This document shows, one piece after another, positions 9,085-19,815 of a stretch of DNA of 64,000 nucleotides. Position numbers and translations under genes: made by a program. Below the pieces are notes generated by a model. It saw only the letters and a list, made by a program, of their open reading frames with translations. It searched no databases and had not been told where the DNA came from. The number at the start of each line of letters is the position of its first letter. Position 1 is the first letter of the stretch. Origin of the DNA: Myxococcus stipitatus (lineage in GTDB: Bacteria; Myxococcota; Myxococcia; Myxococcales; Myxococcaceae); contig NZ_CP102770.1 in NCBI RefSeq assembly GCF_038561935.1, positions 9,052,001-9,116,000 of the forward strand. The letters are read 5' to 3'.

Positions 9085-9840
9085 CTACTCGCCCAGATAC
9101 GCGCGGCGAACCTCGGCGCTCTCCAGCAGCGCCTTGCCCGGCCCCGCCATCACCACCTCGCCCGTCTCCAGCACGTAGCCGTAGTGGGCGGAGTTGAGCG
9201 CCAGGTGAGCATTCTGCTCCACGAGCAGCACGCTGACCCCGGCCTTGTTCACGTCGCGCAGCGTGCGGAAGATGGTCTCGGTCACCTGGGGCGCGAGCCC
9301 CAGCGAGGGCTCATCCAGCAGCAGCAGTTGGGGCCGGCTGAGCAGCGCCCGGGCGATGGCGAGCATCTGCTGCTCTCCGCCCGACAGCGTCCCGGCCATC
9401 TGGTTGCGCCGCTCCTTGAGCACGGGGAAGAGCGCGAAGTTCTTCTCCATGTCCGCGCGAATCTCCGCCGTGTCCCGGCGCAGGTACGCCCCCAGCTCCA
9501 GGTTCTCCAGCACGGAGAGGTTGGGGAAGATGCCGCGGCCTTCCGGCGCGTGGGCCATGCCCCGAGGCACCAACTGGTGCGCCTTGAGCGACGTGGTGTC
9601 CTGCCCGCTGAACTGGATGCGCCCCGCGCTGGCCTTGAGCATGCCGCTCACCGCGCGCAGGGTGCTCGTCTTGCCCGCGCCGTTGGCGCCGATGAGGGCC
9701 ACCATCTCGCCCTTGCCCACCGTCAGCGACACGCCCTTGAGGGCCTGGATGGCGCCGTAGTGGACCTTGATGGCCTCCACCGCCAGCAGCGGCGTGAACG
9801 CCTGACGCTCACCCAGCGTCTTCACCTGCGCCTCGCTCAC
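9085..9840 (-). CDS. livF: Branched-chain amino-acid ABC transporter, ATP-binding protein LivF
   Basis: 251 residues. The Walker A reads GANGAGKTS, the ABC signature LSGGEQQM, and the Walker B LLLLDEPSLGL, with the switch His in VLLVEQNAH as usual for LivF. It is the smaller of the two cytosolic ATPases that power import of leucine, isoleucine and valine (or a related amino acid or amide) through LivHM. Its ATG overlaps the livG stop by four bases. It is the last gene of the operon and is followed by a hairpin. Confidence 0.93.
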   Translation of the reverse strand: MSEAQVKTLGERQAFTPLLAVEAIKVHYGAIQALKGVSLTVGKGEMVALIGANGAGKTSTLRAVSGMLKASAGRIQFSGQDTTSLKAHQLVPRGMAHAPEGRGIFPNLSVLENLELGAYLRRDTAEIRADMEKNFALFPVLKERRNQMAGTLSGGEQQMLAIARALLSRPQLLLLDEPSLGLAPQVTETIFRTLRDVNKAGVSVLLVEQNAHLALNSAHYGYVLETGEVVMAGPGKALLESAEVRRAYLGE

Positions 9841-10718
9841 GCCGCGCCTCCGTGACTCTCCAGGTAGCTGTCGCCCAGGTAGGCCTCGATGACCTTCCGG
9901 TCGCTGCGCACCTGTGCGGGCGCGCCGCGAGCAATCGTCTCGCCGTGGTCCAGCACGGTGATGTGCTCGCAGATGCCCATCACGAGCTTCATGTCGTGCT
10001 CAATCACCAGCACGCCCAGCTTGAAGTCATCGCGCAGCTTGCGGATGAGGACCATGAGGTCCGCCTTCTCGCGGGTGTTCATGCCCGCCGCGGGCTCGTC
10101 CAGCAGCAGCACGCGAGGCTGGGTGCCCAGCGCGCGGGCAATCTCCAGCCGACGCTGCTCACCGTAAGGCAGGTTGCGCGCCTCCTCGTCGCGGCGGTGC
10201 GACAGGCCCATGACGGCGAGCAGGTGCTCGGCCTGCTCCGTCAGCCGGCGCTCCTCGCGCTGGAAGCCCGGGGTGAGCAGGAGCGCCCGCCACCAGTCCG
10301 CGTAGTTGTGGCCCGCGTTCTTCAGCTTCGCCACCAGCCCCGTGTCGAACTGGTGCAGCGCCGTCTGCGCGCGGCAGGCCACCTTCACGTTGTCCAGCGC
10401 GGTGAGCGCGCGGAACAGGCGGATGTTCTGGAAGGTGCGCGCCACGCCCAGCAGGTTGATCTGGTGCGGCTTGCGGCCGTTCACCTTCGTGTCGCACACC
10501 CGCACGTCGCCCTGGCTGGGCTGGTACACGCCGGTCAGCACGTTGAACGCGGTGGACTTCCCCGCGCCATTGGGACCGATGAGACCCTGGAGGTCGCCCT
10601 GCTGGATGGAGAGGTGGAAGTCCGTCAGGGCCTTGAGGCCGCCGAACTGGATGCTCACCCCGTCCGCGCGCAGCAGCGGCGCGCTCGCCGTGGGAAGGAC
10701 CGTCACGCTCGCGCTCAC
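9837..10718 (-). CDS. livG: Branched-chain amino-acid ABC transporter, ATP-binding protein LivG
   Basis: 293 residues from a GTG at 10718 that overlaps the livM stop (GTGA) and has GGAGG six bases upstream; an upstream in-frame start would run into livM. The Walker A is GPNGAGKST, the Walker B VLLLDEPAAGMN. The signature reads LPYGEQRRLE, a small departure from the usual LSYGxQRRLE. LivG has the family's ~25-residue insertion after Walker A compared with LivF. It acts as a heterodimer with LivF under the LivHM channel. Confidence 0.93.
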   Translation of the reverse strand: MSASVTVLPTASAPLLRADGVSIQFGGLKALTDFHLSIQQGDLQGLIGPNGAGKSTAFNVLTGVYQPSQGDVRVCDTKVNGRKPHQINLLGVARTFQNIRLFRALTALDNVKVACRAQTALHQFDTGLVAKLKNAGHNYADWWRALLLTPGFQREERRLTEQAEHLLAVMGLSHRRDEEARNLPYGEQRRLEIARALGTQPRVLLLDEPAAGMNTREKADLMVLIRKLRDDFKLGVLVIEHDMKLVMGICEHITVLDHGETIARGAPAQVRSDRKVIEAYLGDSYLESHGGAA

Positions 10719-11779
10719 GCCCGACCTCCGCCCTTGCGCGACAGCCACTTGGGCAGCACGTCCCAGATCTCCCGCGTGCCGAACAGCCCCTGCGGACGCG
10801 ACAGCATCAGCACCACCAGCAGCAGGCCGTAGATGGGCATGCGAATCTGGTCCACCCGCTGCGCCAGGCTGCCCTCGGTGCCGAGCGCGCCGAACAGCGA
10901 GCGCATGCCCTCCGGCAGCAGCGTCAGGAAGATGGCCGCGATGATGGCCCCCGTGGTGGAGCCCAGGCCGCCCAGCACCACCATGACGACGATTTCCATC
11001 GACCGCACGAAGGTGAAGGAGCCGGGGTTGATGATGGGCACGAAGTGGGCGAACAGGCCGCCCGCGATGCCCGCGAAGAAGGACGAGAAGACGAACGCGC
11101 GGACCTTGTAGCCCGTGGTGTCCACGCCCATGGCCTCGGCGGCGACCTCATCCTCGCGGATGGACCACAGGCTGCGGCCGTGGCTGGACGACGCCAGGCG
11201 CCGCGCCGCGAGCACCACGAGGAACACCCAGAAGAACACCATGGAGGGGCTGGCGTACTGGGGGATGCCGGACAGGCCCAGCGCGCGGCCGAACGCGTCC
11301 GTGTTCTGCACCACGACGCGGATGATTTCGCCGAAGCCCAGCGTGACGATGGCCAGGTAGTCCCCGCGCAGCCGCAGCGAGGGCAGGCCCACGAGGAAGC
11401 CACACGCCGCCGCGGCGAGGCCGCCGAGCAGCAGCGCCACGGTGAAGAGCACCTGGTCGCTGGCCGCCACGGGGAGGAAGGACAGCGCCACCTCCTTGAG
11501 CTGGAGCGACGCGTAGCCGGCGATGTACGCCCCCACGGCCATGAAGCCCGCATGGCCGATGGAGAACTGGCCCGTCATCCCGTTCACGATGTTGAGGCTC
11601 ACCGCCAGGATGATGTTCACCCCCATCACGTTCAGCAGATAGGAGGCGAACTCGGAGCCGCTGAGGGCCCACTGGAACAGCACGAGCGCGGGCACCGCCA
11701 GCAGCACCGGCAGCACGCCGCGCAGCGCGGGAGGCACCAGCGGACGGGACTCGGGGAGGGGAAGCGCGGGGGTTTGCAT
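10715..11779 (-). CDS. livM: Branched-chain amino-acid ABC transporter permease LivM
   Basis: 354 residues from the ATG at 11779, two bases beyond the livH stop. About ten membrane helices can be traced. The family signature is present around GHAGFMAVGAYIAGY and LRGDYLAIVTLGFGEIIRV, the latter being the EAA-like loop that contacts the ATPases. It forms the membrane channel with LivH. The frame remains open upstream across livH, which is a shadow of that gene. Shorter than E. coli LivM (425) because that protein has an N-terminal extension. Confidence 0.92.
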   Translation of the reverse strand: MQTPALPLPESRPLVPPALRGVLPVLLAVPALVLFQWALSGSEFASYLLNVMGVNIILAVSLNIVNGMTGQFSIGHAGFMAVGAYIAGYASLQLKEVALSFLPVAASDQVLFTVALLLGGLAAAACGFLVGLPSLRLRGDYLAIVTLGFGEIIRVVVQNTDAFGRALGLSGIPQYASPSMVFFWVFLVVLAARRLASSSHGRSLWSIREDEVAAEAMGVDTTGYKVRAFVFSSFFAGIAGGLFAHFVPIINPGSFTFVRSMEIVVMVVLGGLGSTTGAIIAAIFLTLLPEGMRSLFGALGTEGSLAQRVDQIRMPIYGLLLVVLMLSRPQGLFGTREIWDVLPKWLSRKGGGRA

Positions 11780-11781
11780 CG

Positions 11782-12702
<921 letters not shown>

Positions 12703-13908
12703 TTAGGGAGAGATGGTCGTCACGTACTGCGTCTTGCCGTCCCCGACCTTGAGGACGACGGCGGACTTCACAGCGTTGCGCTTCTCATCGAGCGTGACGG
12801 TGCCGGCCACGCCCGGGAAGTCCTTGGTCTGGGCAATCGCGTCGCGCACGGACGGACCGCTCAGGTCCTTGGCGCGCTGGAGCGCCTCGATGGCCACGCG
12901 GGCCGCGTCGTAGCCCAGCGCCGCCAGCGCGTCCGGCACGCCGCCGTACGCCGCCTTGTAGTCGGCGATGAACTTCTGCACGCGCGCGTCCGGGTTGTCC
13001 GGCGAGTAGTGGTTGGAGAAGTAGCTGCCGGTGATGGCGCTGCCGCCCAGCTCGAAGAGCTTCTCGGAGTCCCAGCCGTCGCCGCCCATCAGCGGGACCT
13101 TCAGGCCCACCTCGCGCGCCTGGCGGGCGATGACGCCCACCTCGCTGTAGTAGCCCGGCACGTAGATGCCGTCCGGCTGCGTCTTCTTGATGGCGGTCAG
13201 CTGCGCGCGGTAGTCCGTGTCGCCCTGGCTGTAGCTCTCCGTGGTCGCCACCGTGCCGCCCATCTCCCTGAACTTGCGCGTGAAGACGTCCGACAGGTCG
13301 ATGGAGTAGGCGCTCTTGTTGTCCTGGAGCACGGCGACCTTGCCCAGCTTCAGCTCGTCGCGGGCGAACTTCGCCATCACGAAGCCCTGGAACGGGTCGA
13401 TGAAGCACACGCGGAAGATGTAGTCGCCCTTCTGCGTCACCGTGGTGTTGGTGGACGACGGCGTAATCATGGGCACGCCCGCCGCCTGCGCCTTCTCCGC
13501 CATGGCCAGCGAGTTGGACGAGGCCACGTCGCCCAGGATGAGCACCACCTTGTCCTGCGTAATCAGGCGCGTGGTGGCCTGCGCGGCCTCCTCCGGCTTG
13601 CTCTGATTGTCGTAGACCTTCACCGCCAGCTTCTTGCCCTTCACGCCGCCCGCGGCGTTGGCCTCCTTGAGCGCCAGCTCGATGCCGTTGCGCGTGGAGA
13701 TGCCGAAGGTGGCCTGGCCACCGGTGAGCGCGCCCACCTGGCCCAGGAGGATGGTGTCCGCGTTCGCGGGCGTGCCCCCCGTGCCCGCGGGCTGTCCCTG
13801 CGCGGCTTGCGTGCCCGCCTCACCAGAGGGAGGGGGCTGCGTCTTCTTCTCGCAGGCAGCCGCCAAGACGGCGAGCGCGGCGAGCAGCATCGGGGCAAGG
13901 CGTCGCAT
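12703..13908 (-). CDS. livJ: Branched-chain amino-acid ABC transporter, substrate-binding lipoprotein
   Basis: 401 residues from the ATG at 13908, preceded by GAGGA about nine bases upstream; a TTG at 13917 would abut that site. A lipoprotein signal ends at LAAAC. The mature protein is a Leu/Ile/Val-type periplasmic binding protein: the opening ILLGQVGALTGGQATFG, the ligand-site segment TPSSTNTTVT and YDAARVAIEAL are typical. Ligand specificity within the family (branched-chain amino acids, amides, urea) cannot be read from sequence. First gene of the livJHMGF operon, behind a candidate sigma-70 promoter. Confidence 0.9.
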   Translation of the reverse strand: MRRLAPMLLAALAVLAAACEKKTQPPPSGEAGTQAAQGQPAGTGGTPANADTILLGQVGALTGGQATFGISTRNGIELALKEANAAGGVKGKKLAVKVYDNQSKPEEAAQATTRLITQDKVVLILGDVASSNSLAMAEKAQAAGVPMITPSSTNTTVTQKGDYIFRVCFIDPFQGFVMAKFARDELKLGKVAVLQDNKSAYSIDLSDVFTRKFREMGGTVATTESYSQGDTDYRAQLTAIKKTQPDGIYVPGYYSEVGVIARQAREVGLKVPLMGGDGWDSEKLFELGGSAITGSYFSNHYSPDNPDARVQKFIADYKAAYGGVPDALAALGYDAARVAIEALQRAKDLSGPSVRDAIAQTKDFPGVAGTVTLDEKRNAVKSAVVLKVGDGKTQYVTTISP

Positions 13909-14232
13909 GCGGAGCAATCCTCCTCAACAGGGGGTGCTGCGAGACAAAGCCCCGGTTTTCTAGGGGAGCCCTCTCCATGGGTCAAGCGCGCTGCCAGACA
14001 GGCCCTTCCCTCATGTACCCCCCGCGCGGCGCGTCACGACGCACCCGGCCCCGCCAGCGCGGCCCGGCCTCGCTCTCGAACAAGGGGTTCCCACAGGCCT
14101 CTCGACAGTTTCCTGGAGCAACCACGGGAGCGAGCCCCTCGCACCGCCGTTGACAGGGCACTGTTCATCCCCAGACGCGCTCCCAACTTCCGAAGGAGAG
14201 ACCCCGCAGGAAGCCAACCGGAGGAGCCAGCC
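13909..14232. other. Divergent intergenic region between livJ and the PRC-barrel gene
   Basis: 324 bases without a supported gene. The left part carries the candidate liv promoter and the livJ ribosome site. The right part leads into the PRC-barrel gene; GGAGGAG at 14220-14226 is its ribosome site. I see no convincing RNA gene or repeat in between. Confidence 0.6.
13957..13985 (-). promoter_or_regulatory. Candidate sigma-70 promoter of the liv operon
   Basis: On the minus strand TTGACC (13985-13980) and TAGAAA (13962-13957) are separated by exactly 17 bases. They match five of six and four of six positions of the vegetative consensus. Transcription would start about 42 bases upstream of the livJ ATG. 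Nothing else in the flanking region offers a better match. Confidence 0.55.
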
Positions 14233-15048
14233 ATGTTCCAGCGCAGCGACATCAAGGAAGGAATGGTCGTCCGCAGCATCGACGGCGAGAAGCTCGGCAA
14301 GGTGTTCGCCATGGGCGACGACGCGTTCCACATCGAGAGGGGGCTGTTCTTCCCCAAGGACTACCGCGTCGCCTTCACGGACGTGAGCGAGCTTCGCGAC
14401 GGAGAGGTCATCCTCACCCGAGGCAAGGAGTCGCTCCAGCAGGTCTCCGAGGCGCAGGCCACCCGCGCCAGCGAGGGGCGCACCGTGACGGAGACCACCA
14501 CCACGCGCATCCGCGAGGCGGATATCGAAGCGCCCGCGGCCTCCGTCACGCCCCTGACGGGAGAGCTCGGCGCCCGCAGGGACACCAGCTACCGGGCGGC
14601 GCTCGACACCGAGCCGTTCCGGGGCGACAGCGGCGACATCTCCATCCCAGTCCACCGGGAGAGGCTGAACGTGGAGAAGCACGACACGAAGGCGGGCGAG
14701 CTGCGCGTACGCAAGGACGTCGTCGAGGAGGAGGAGGTCGTGCGGGTCCCCGTCCGCCACGAGCGCGTCCGCGTGGAGCGCCGGGCGGTGACGTCGGAGC
14801 GGCCCGCGATGAGCGCCGCGTTCAAGGAAGAGACCATCGTCGTCCCCCTGCACGCCGAGGAAGTGGAGGTCACCAAGCGCTCCGTGCTGGATGAAGAGGT
14901 CGTCATCCACCGCGACGTCGTCGAGGAGGAGCGCCGCATCGCGGAGACGGTGCGCCACGAGAACGTGGAGATTCGCACCGAGGGCGACGTCGACGCGCCG
15001 CGCACCCTCAACGCCACGTCGGACGACCCGGCGCTGACGCGCTCCTGA
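14233..15048 (+). CDS. PRC-barrel and DUF2382 (YsnF-type) stress protein
   Basis: 271 residues. Residues 1-60 form a PRC barrel (KEGMVVRSIDGEKLGKVF, then FFPKDYRVAFTDVSEL). Residues about 135-255 are a DUF2382 domain with two halves of repeated charged strands: IPVHRERLNVEK, VRVPVRHERVRVERR, IVVPLHAEEVEVTKR and VIHRDVVEEERRIAETVRH. YsnF-like proteins are general stress proteins of unknown mechanism; PRC barrels often mediate protein contacts at surfaces. The ATG follows GGAGGAG (14220-14226) with a six-base gap. It converges with the kinase gene, three bases between stops. Confidence 0.88.
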   Translation: MFQRSDIKEGMVVRSIDGEKLGKVFAMGDDAFHIERGLFFPKDYRVAFTDVSELRDGEVILTRGKESLQQVSEAQATRASEGRTVTETTTTRIREADIEAPAASVTPLTGELGARRDTSYRAALDTEPFRGDSGDISIPVHRERLNVEKHDTKAGELRVRKDVVEEEEVVRVPVRHERVRVERRAVTSERPAMSAAFKEETIVVPLHAEEVEVTKRSVLDEEVVIHRDVVEEERRIAETVRHENVEIRTEGDVDAPRTLNATSDDPALTRS

Positions 15049-15051
15049 GCG

Positions 15052-16596
15052 TCACCGCGCCACGTTCTTCCGGGGCGGCGGGGCCCGAGGCTCCGTGTCG
15101 ATGTCCTCCTGGGGGTCGTGCGCCAGGCCGGGCGCCACCTGGGCCCGGCCCGCCGCGCGGGTCAGGTCCAGCGACTGGAGCTCCCGCAGCCGGTCCGGGA
15201 AGTAGCGCGCCGTCAGCCGCGCCAGCTCCGCGTCCTTCACCGGCGTGACGACCTCCATCAGCCGGTCCGCCATCTCCTGCGCGTTGGCGAAGCGCGCGGC
15301 CGGCGACTTGGCCAGCGCGACCTCCATCACCTCCCACAGCGGCCGGGCGATGGACTCCGGCCGGGGCAGCGGCTCGTCGCAGATGGCCTTCATGGAGCTG
15401 AGCTCGTCGCCCCGGTCGAACGCGCGCGTCCACGTCAGGGCCTCGTAGAGCAACAGTCCCATGGCGAACAGGTCACTGCGCGCATCCAGCCGCTGGCCCC
15501 GGGCCTGCTCCGGGGACATGTAGAGCGGCTTGCCCTTCACGATGCCCGGCAGCGTCACCGTGCGCTGCGCGCGCGCCTTCGCCACGCCGAAGTCCAGCAC
15601 CTTCACGCGCCCGTCGAAGCCGACCATCAGGTTGTGCGGCGACAAGTCGCGGTGCACCAGGTGCAGCGGCTTGCCGTCCTCGCCCCGCAGCTGGTGCGCC
15701 GCGTGGAGGCCGCCCAGCGCCTGCGCCACCACCGCCACCGCCTGCGAGGGCGTCAGCGGCCCCTGCTGCGCGCGCAGGAGCCGGTCCAGGTCCACGCCCC
15801 GCACCAGCTCCATGGCGATGAAGTACGCCCCCTGCGCCTCGCCGAAGTCGTAGACGTGCACCAGGTTGGGGTGCGACAGCCGCAGGCCGATGCGCGCCTC
15901 GTCCAGGAACTGCCCGATGATGGCGGGGTCGGCCGTCAGGTGCGGGAGGATGCGCTTGAGGGCCACCAGGCGCCCCAGGCCCTCCGGCCCCTGCGCCCGC
16001 GCCACCAGCACCTGCGCCATGCCGCCGGTGCCCAGGGGCGTGAGCACCTCGTACTTGCCGATGCGGCCCTTGGGCACGGGCGTGTCGTCCACCGACAGCT
16101 CGTCCAGCCGCTCCAGCGGGCCCTGCCCGTCCATCAGCGCCAGGAAGGCCAGCACCGCCGTGTCCAGCTGCTCGCCGATGGCCTCCACCAGCTTCATCAC
16201 CAGCTTGCCGCCGTCCTCGAAGGCGCCGCCCACGGCCAGGCCCAGGCCGCCCAGGTCCAGGCTCCCCAGCGTCAGCCGCGTGCAGAACAACATCCGCCCG
16301 TTCGGCAGCCGGCGAGGGCCTCGCCAGGAGGCGGCCTCGAAGACATCCACGCCCAGGTCGCCCAGCACCCGCGTCAGCACCGGGCCCCGCGTGCCCCGCA
16401 GGGACACGAACCCCGCGGGCGCGTGCACCATGCGCGCGCATTGCGTGAGGAAGACATCCAACCCCGCGTCCAACGTCAGCCCGCGCTGAAGGCAGTCTTC
16501 CAGGATGTCGTCCGACATCCGCTGCACGGCCACCAGCCCGCGCAGGAACGCAACCTCTGTCTCCAGGGATGGGAATTCCACGGGCGCATTACACAC
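15052..16596 (-). CDS. Cytosolic Ser/Thr protein kinase (Hanks type)
   Basis: 514 residues. Residues 1-165 form an N-terminal domain I do not firmly recognise; its size and pattern (a hydrophobic core around CTRLTLGSLDLGGLGLAVGG) suggest a GAF-like sensor. The kinase domain runs about 180-455: glycine loop LGTGGMAQVLVA, VALKR with the catalytic Lys, HRDLSPHNLM catalytic loop, DFGVAK, and MSPEQARG activation-segment end. The catalytic loop has S where K is usual (HRDLSPxN), which is normal in many myxobacterial kinases. No transmembrane segment is seen, so it is cytosolic. The start is a GTG at 16596 and is not certain. Confidence 0.88.
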   Translation of the reverse strand: MCNAPVEFPSLETEVAFLRGLVAVQRMSDDILEDCLQRGLTLDAGLDVFLTQCARMVHAPAGFVSLRGTRGPVLTRVLGDLGVDVFEAASWRGPRRLPNGRMLFCTRLTLGSLDLGGLGLAVGGAFEDGGKLVMKLVEAIGEQLDTAVLAFLALMDGQGPLERLDELSVDDTPVPKGRIGKYEVLTPLGTGGMAQVLVARAQGPEGLGRLVALKRILPHLTADPAIIGQFLDEARIGLRLSHPNLVHVYDFGEAQGAYFIAMELVRGVDLDRLLRAQQGPLTPSQAVAVVAQALGGLHAAHQLRGEDGKPLHLVHRDLSPHNLMVGFDGRVKVLDFGVAKARAQRTVTLPGIVKGKPLYMSPEQARGQRLDARSDLFAMGLLLYEALTWTRAFDRGDELSSMKAICDEPLPRPESIARPLWEVMEVALAKSPAARFANAQEMADRLMEVVTPVKDAELARLTARYFPDRLRELQSLDLTRAAGRAQVAPGLAHDPQEDIDTEPRAPPPRKNVAR

Positions 16597-16631
16597 CCGT
16601 TGGCGCTAGTCCCGAAAGTCTGGGGTTGCGG

Positions 16632-16937
16632 TTAGACGCGCTCGCGGTCCTTCACGGGCACGGGCGTGCCGAGGACGCGCTCCGGGCTGCCCGAGGACAG
16701 GGACAGGGAGCGGACCTCCTCGGTGATGCCGTGGGAGTCCAGGATGGCCTCCAGGCGGGCCACGCGGGCGGCCAGGCGGGTCGTCTCCGCGGAGTTGCTC
16801 CCCATCTGCGCCTCACGGAGGCGGATGAAGGCCTCCATCACCGGCTTGAGGGAGAGGCGCACGGTGAGGCCGAACAGGGGAATACCCAACACCATCGCCG
16901 TGATGAGCACCGCGACCGTGGCTTCGACTGGATCCAT
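16632..16937 (-). CDS. Small single-pass membrane protein with coiled coil
   Basis: 101 residues. Residues 5-28 are a membrane helix (VEATVAVLITAMVLGIPLFG). Residues about 45-75 form a short heptad pattern (TTRLAARVARLEAILDSHG) like the linker of phage-shock or cell-wall associated small proteins. The tail is polar. Unrecognised; it sits downstream of dnaK beyond a strong hairpin and upstream of the kinase, all leftward, so it could be cotranscribed with the kinase (35-base gap). Confidence 0.65.
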   Translation of the reverse strand: MDPVEATVAVLITAMVLGIPLFGLTVRLSLKPVMEAFIRLREAQMGSNSAETTRLAARVARLEAILDSHGITEEVRSLSLSSGSPERVLGTPVPVKDRERV

Positions 16938-16960
16938 GACTCACGACCTCGAAAGCAGAC

Positions 16961-17010
16961 AGGGGGAGACCCACTCTACGCGGGAAGCCCGCGGGTGATT
17001 GCCTCCCCCT
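16961..17010 (-). terminator. Nested hairpin after dnaK
   Basis: An outer 8-bp stem AGGGGGAG (16961-16968) with CTCCCCCT (17003-17010) encloses a second perfect hairpin CGCGGG-AAG-CCCGCG (16979-16993). It begins 19 bases beyond the dnaK stop and ends before the start of the small membrane protein gene. It fits a strong terminator or processing site of the grpE-dnaK transcript. Confidence 0.6.
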
Positions 17011-17028
17011 GGGAATCCGTGCGCCCGA

Positions 17029-18852
17029 CTAGCTGGCCTGCCCCGTGTAGATGGCGTCGGCGATGCGGTAGGCACTGCCCTCCAGGCGCTGGAAGGCTTC
17101 CTTGAGAGCGTTGGCGTCGGTGGTGTTGAGCAGGCCCTTGAGCCGCTCCAGGTCCGCCTTGATCTCCTCGCGGTCCTTCTCTGACAGGAGGCTGGCGTAC
17201 TCCTCCAGGCTCTTCTCCGTGGTGTAGATGAGCCCGTCGGCGTTGTTGCGCAGCTCCGCCAACTCCTTCTTCTTCTTGTCGTCGGACGCGTGCGACTGGG
17301 CGTCGGAGATCATCGCCTGGATCTCCTGCTCCGACAGGCCGGAGTTGCCCACCACGCGCACCTGCTGGACCTTGCCGGTGCCCAAATCCTTGGCGCTGAC
17401 GTGCACGATGCCGTTGGCGTCGATGTCGAAGGACACCTCAATCTGCGGCACGCCACGCGGCGCCGGGGGGATGCCCACGAGCTCGAAGCGGGCCAGCGTC
17501 TTGTTGTCCGCCGCCATCTCGCGCTCGCCCTGGAGCACGTGCACGCTCACCAGCGGCTGGTTGTCCACCGCGGTGGAGAACACCTGGCTCTTCTTGCAGG
17601 GGATGGTGGTGTTCTTCTCGATGATTTTCGTGAAGACGCCGCCGGCCGTCTCGACGCCCAGCGACAGCGGCGTGACGTCCAGGAGGAGGACGTCCTTCAC
17701 CTCGCCCTTGAGCACGCCGCCCTGGATGGCCGCGCCCACGGCGACGACCTCGTCCGGGTTGATGCCCTTGTGCGGCTCCTTGCCGAAGAACTCGCGCACC
17801 TTCTGCTGCACGCGCGGCATGCGCGTCATGCCGCCCACCAGGAGCACCTGGTTGATGGCCTGCGCCGTCAGCCCCGCGTCCTTCAGCGCAATCTTGCAGG
17901 GCTCGATGGTGCGGTCGACCAGGTCTCCCACCAGCGCCTCGAACGTGGCGCGGTCCACCGTCTCCGTCAGGTGCTTGGGGCCGGAGGCATCCGCGGTGAT
18001 GAACGGCAGGTTCACCTCCGTCTCGGGCGCGCTGGACAGCTCGTGCTTGGCGCGCTCGGCGGCCTCCTTCAGGCGCTGGAGCGCCATGCGGTCGCGGCGC
18101 AGGTCCAGCCCGTTGTTCTGCTCGGCGAAGCGCTTGGCCAGGTAGTCGATGAGCCGCTGGTCGAAGTCCTCACCGCCCAGGAACGTGTCGCCGTTGGTGC
18201 TCTTCACCTCGAAGACACCCGCGGTCAGCTCCAGGATGGAGATATCGAACGTGCCGCCGCCCAGGTCGTAGACGGCCACGCGCTCCGTGCCGCCGTCCTT
18301 CACCTTGTCCAGGCCGTAGGCGAGCGCCGCCGCGGTGGGCTCGTTGATGATGCGCAGGACGTTGAGGCCCGCGATGCGGCCCGCGTCCTTGGTCGCCTGG
18401 CGCTGGCTGTCGTTGAAGTACGCGGGGACGGTGATGACCGCCTCGGTGACGGGCTCGCCGAGGTAGTCCTCCGCCGTCTGCTTCATCTTCATCAGCACGA
18501 TGGCGGAGATTTCCGGCGGGCTGTGGCCCTTGCCGCGAATCTCCACCCACGCGTCGCCGTTGGGGCTGGTGGAGACCTTGAACGCGCTGATGCCAATGGC
18601 CTTCTTCGCCTCGGGCGAGTCGAACTTCCGGCCAATCAGCCGCTTCACGGCGAAGACGGTGTTCTCCGGGTTGGTGATGGCCTGCCGCTTGGCAATCTGG
18701 CCCACCAGCCGCTCACCGGAGTCGGTGAAGCCCACCATGGAAGGCGTGGTGCGGCTGCCCTCGCTATTGGGGATGACCACCGGCTCGCCGCCCTCCATGA
18801 CGGCGACGCACGAGTTGGTCGTCCCAAGGTCGATTCCAATCACCTTGCCCAT
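17029..18852 (-). CDS. dnaK: Molecular chaperone DnaK (Hsp70)
   Basis: 607 residues. The N-terminus [20 protein letters not shown], the phosphate-2 loop [13 protein letters not shown] and the adenosine motif [14 protein letters not shown] define the ATPase domain; the substrate-binding domain follows ([12 protein letters not shown]). Compared with a usual DnaK (about 638) the disordered acidic C-terminal tail is missing; the protein ends at [11 protein letters not shown], right after the helical lid. DnaK folds and protects proteins together with DnaJ and GrpE. grpE lies six bases upstream in the same operon; dnaJ is not nearby. Myxobacteria carry several hsp70 paralogues, so this may not be the main housekeeping copy. 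Confidence 0.95.
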   Translation of the reverse strand: MGKVIGIDLGTTNSCVAVMEGGEPVVIPNSEGSRTTPSMVGFTDSGERLVGQIAKRQAITNPENTVFAVKRLIGRKFDSPEAKKAIGISAFKVSTSPNGDAWVEIRGKGHSPPEISAIVLMKMKQTAEDYLGEPVTEAVITVPAYFNDSQRQATKDAGRIAGLNVLRIINEPTAAALAYGLDKVKDGGTERVAVYDLGGGTFDISILELTAGVFEVKSTNGDTFLGGEDFDQRLIDYLAKRFAEQNNGLDLRRDRMALQRLKEAAERAKHELSSAPETEVNLPFITADASGPKHLTETVDRATFEALVGDLVDRTIEPCKIALKDAGLTAQAINQVLLVGGMTRMPRVQQKVREFFGKEPHKGINPDEVVAVGAAIQGGVLKGEVKDVLLLDVTPLSLGVETAGGVFTKIIEKNTTIPCKKSQVFSTAVDNQPLVSVHVLQGEREMAADNKTLARFELVGIPPAPRGVPQIEVSFDIDANGIVHVSAKDLGTGKVQQVRVVGNSGLSEQEIQAMISDAQSHASDDKKKKELAELRNNADGLIYTTEKSLEEYASLLSEKDREEIKADLERLKGLLNTTDANALKEAFQRLEGSAYRIADAIYTGQAS

Positions 18853-18858
18853 GTTTGC

Positions 18859-19707
18859 TTACTGACTCCCCCCGGAAGTGCTGTCGGACGGCTGCACGGC
18901 GGCGTCCGGCGTCGGCTCCGGAGCCGGCGACGGGGCCTGCGCGGACTCGGCCGCGACTTCGGCGGGGGCTCGCGCGACGACCACCATCGCCGGACGCACC
19001 AACCGCTCGTTGAGGAAGAAGCCGCGCACCACCTCGTACGTCACGTGGCCGGGCGGGACTTCCGTCGTCTCCACCTGCTGGATGGCCTCGTGCAGGCGCG
19101 GGTCGAACGGCAGGCCCTTCGCGCTGAAGGACTTCACGCCGTGGCGGGCGAGCGCGTCCTCGAAGGACTTGCGCGTCATGGCCACGCCCTTCTGGAAGCT
19201 GTCGATGTCGGGGGACTTGGACGCGGCCTCGAGCGCGCGGTCCATGTTGTCCATCACCGGGAGCAGGTCCTTGAGCAGCTTCTCCGAGCCGAAGCGCTGG
19301 ACCTCCTCCTTCTCCTTCTGCGCGCGCTTGCGGTAGTTCTCCAGGTCCGCGGCGGCGCGCACGGTGCGCTCCTGCGCTTCCTTGGCCCGCTCATGGGCCT
19401 CGCGCAGGCGCTCCATCGTCTCGCGGCCCTTGGCCTGGCTGAACTCGAGCTGGGCCTTGAGCGCCTCCACTTCCTGGCGCAAGGCCGCGGCCTCCTCGGC
19501 CGTCACGGGCGCCGTCTCGGAGGGGGTGGAAGTCTCGGAAGCCTCGGGGGGGATGAGGGAGACCTCGTCGGCGGCGGCCGCGGGGGCCTCCACCTCGACA
19601 GTCACGGCCCCATCCTCCATGTGACGCTCGACGCTGCGGACCGCCGCGTCGATGACGTCCTGCCCGATTTCCGCCTGGATGCTGTCCTTTTCACTGGTGC
19701 CGGCCAC
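18859..19707 (-). CDS. grpE: Nucleotide exchange factor GrpE
   Basis: About 282 residues. The long coiled coil runs roughly 70-150 ([19 protein letters not shown] onward), and the C-terminal beta domain has the GrpE signature: [33 protein letters not shown] and [10 protein letters not shown]. GrpE drives ADP release from DnaK. It is longer than E. coli GrpE (197) because of an acidic N-terminus and a Pro/Ala-rich C-terminal tail. The start is uncertain: I chose the GTG at 19707; the frame is open to 19743. Translated just ahead of dnaK with a six-base spacer. Confidence 0.9.
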   Translation of the reverse strand: MAGTSEKDSIQAEIGQDVIDAAVRSVERHMEDGAVTVEVEAPAAAADEVSLIPPEASETSTPSETAPVTAEEAAALRQEVEALKAQLEFSQAKGRETMERLREAHERAKEAQERTVRAAADLENYRKRAQKEKEEVQRFGSEKLLKDLLPVMDNMDRALEAASKSPDIDSFQKGVAMTRKSFEDALARHGVKSFSAKGLPFDPRLHEAIQQVETTEVPPGHVTYEVVRGFFLNERLVRPAMVVVARAPAEVAAESAQAPSPAPEPTPDAAVQPSDSTSGGSQ

Positions 19708-19815
19708 GCCGCGCACTATCTCACGCGTCGCACATCGTTCCAACTGCCGGGAACGACTGGCGGAACCCGGACCGGAGGTGGACTCGGGGGATTCAGGCGG
19801 AACGGAACTTCCCGC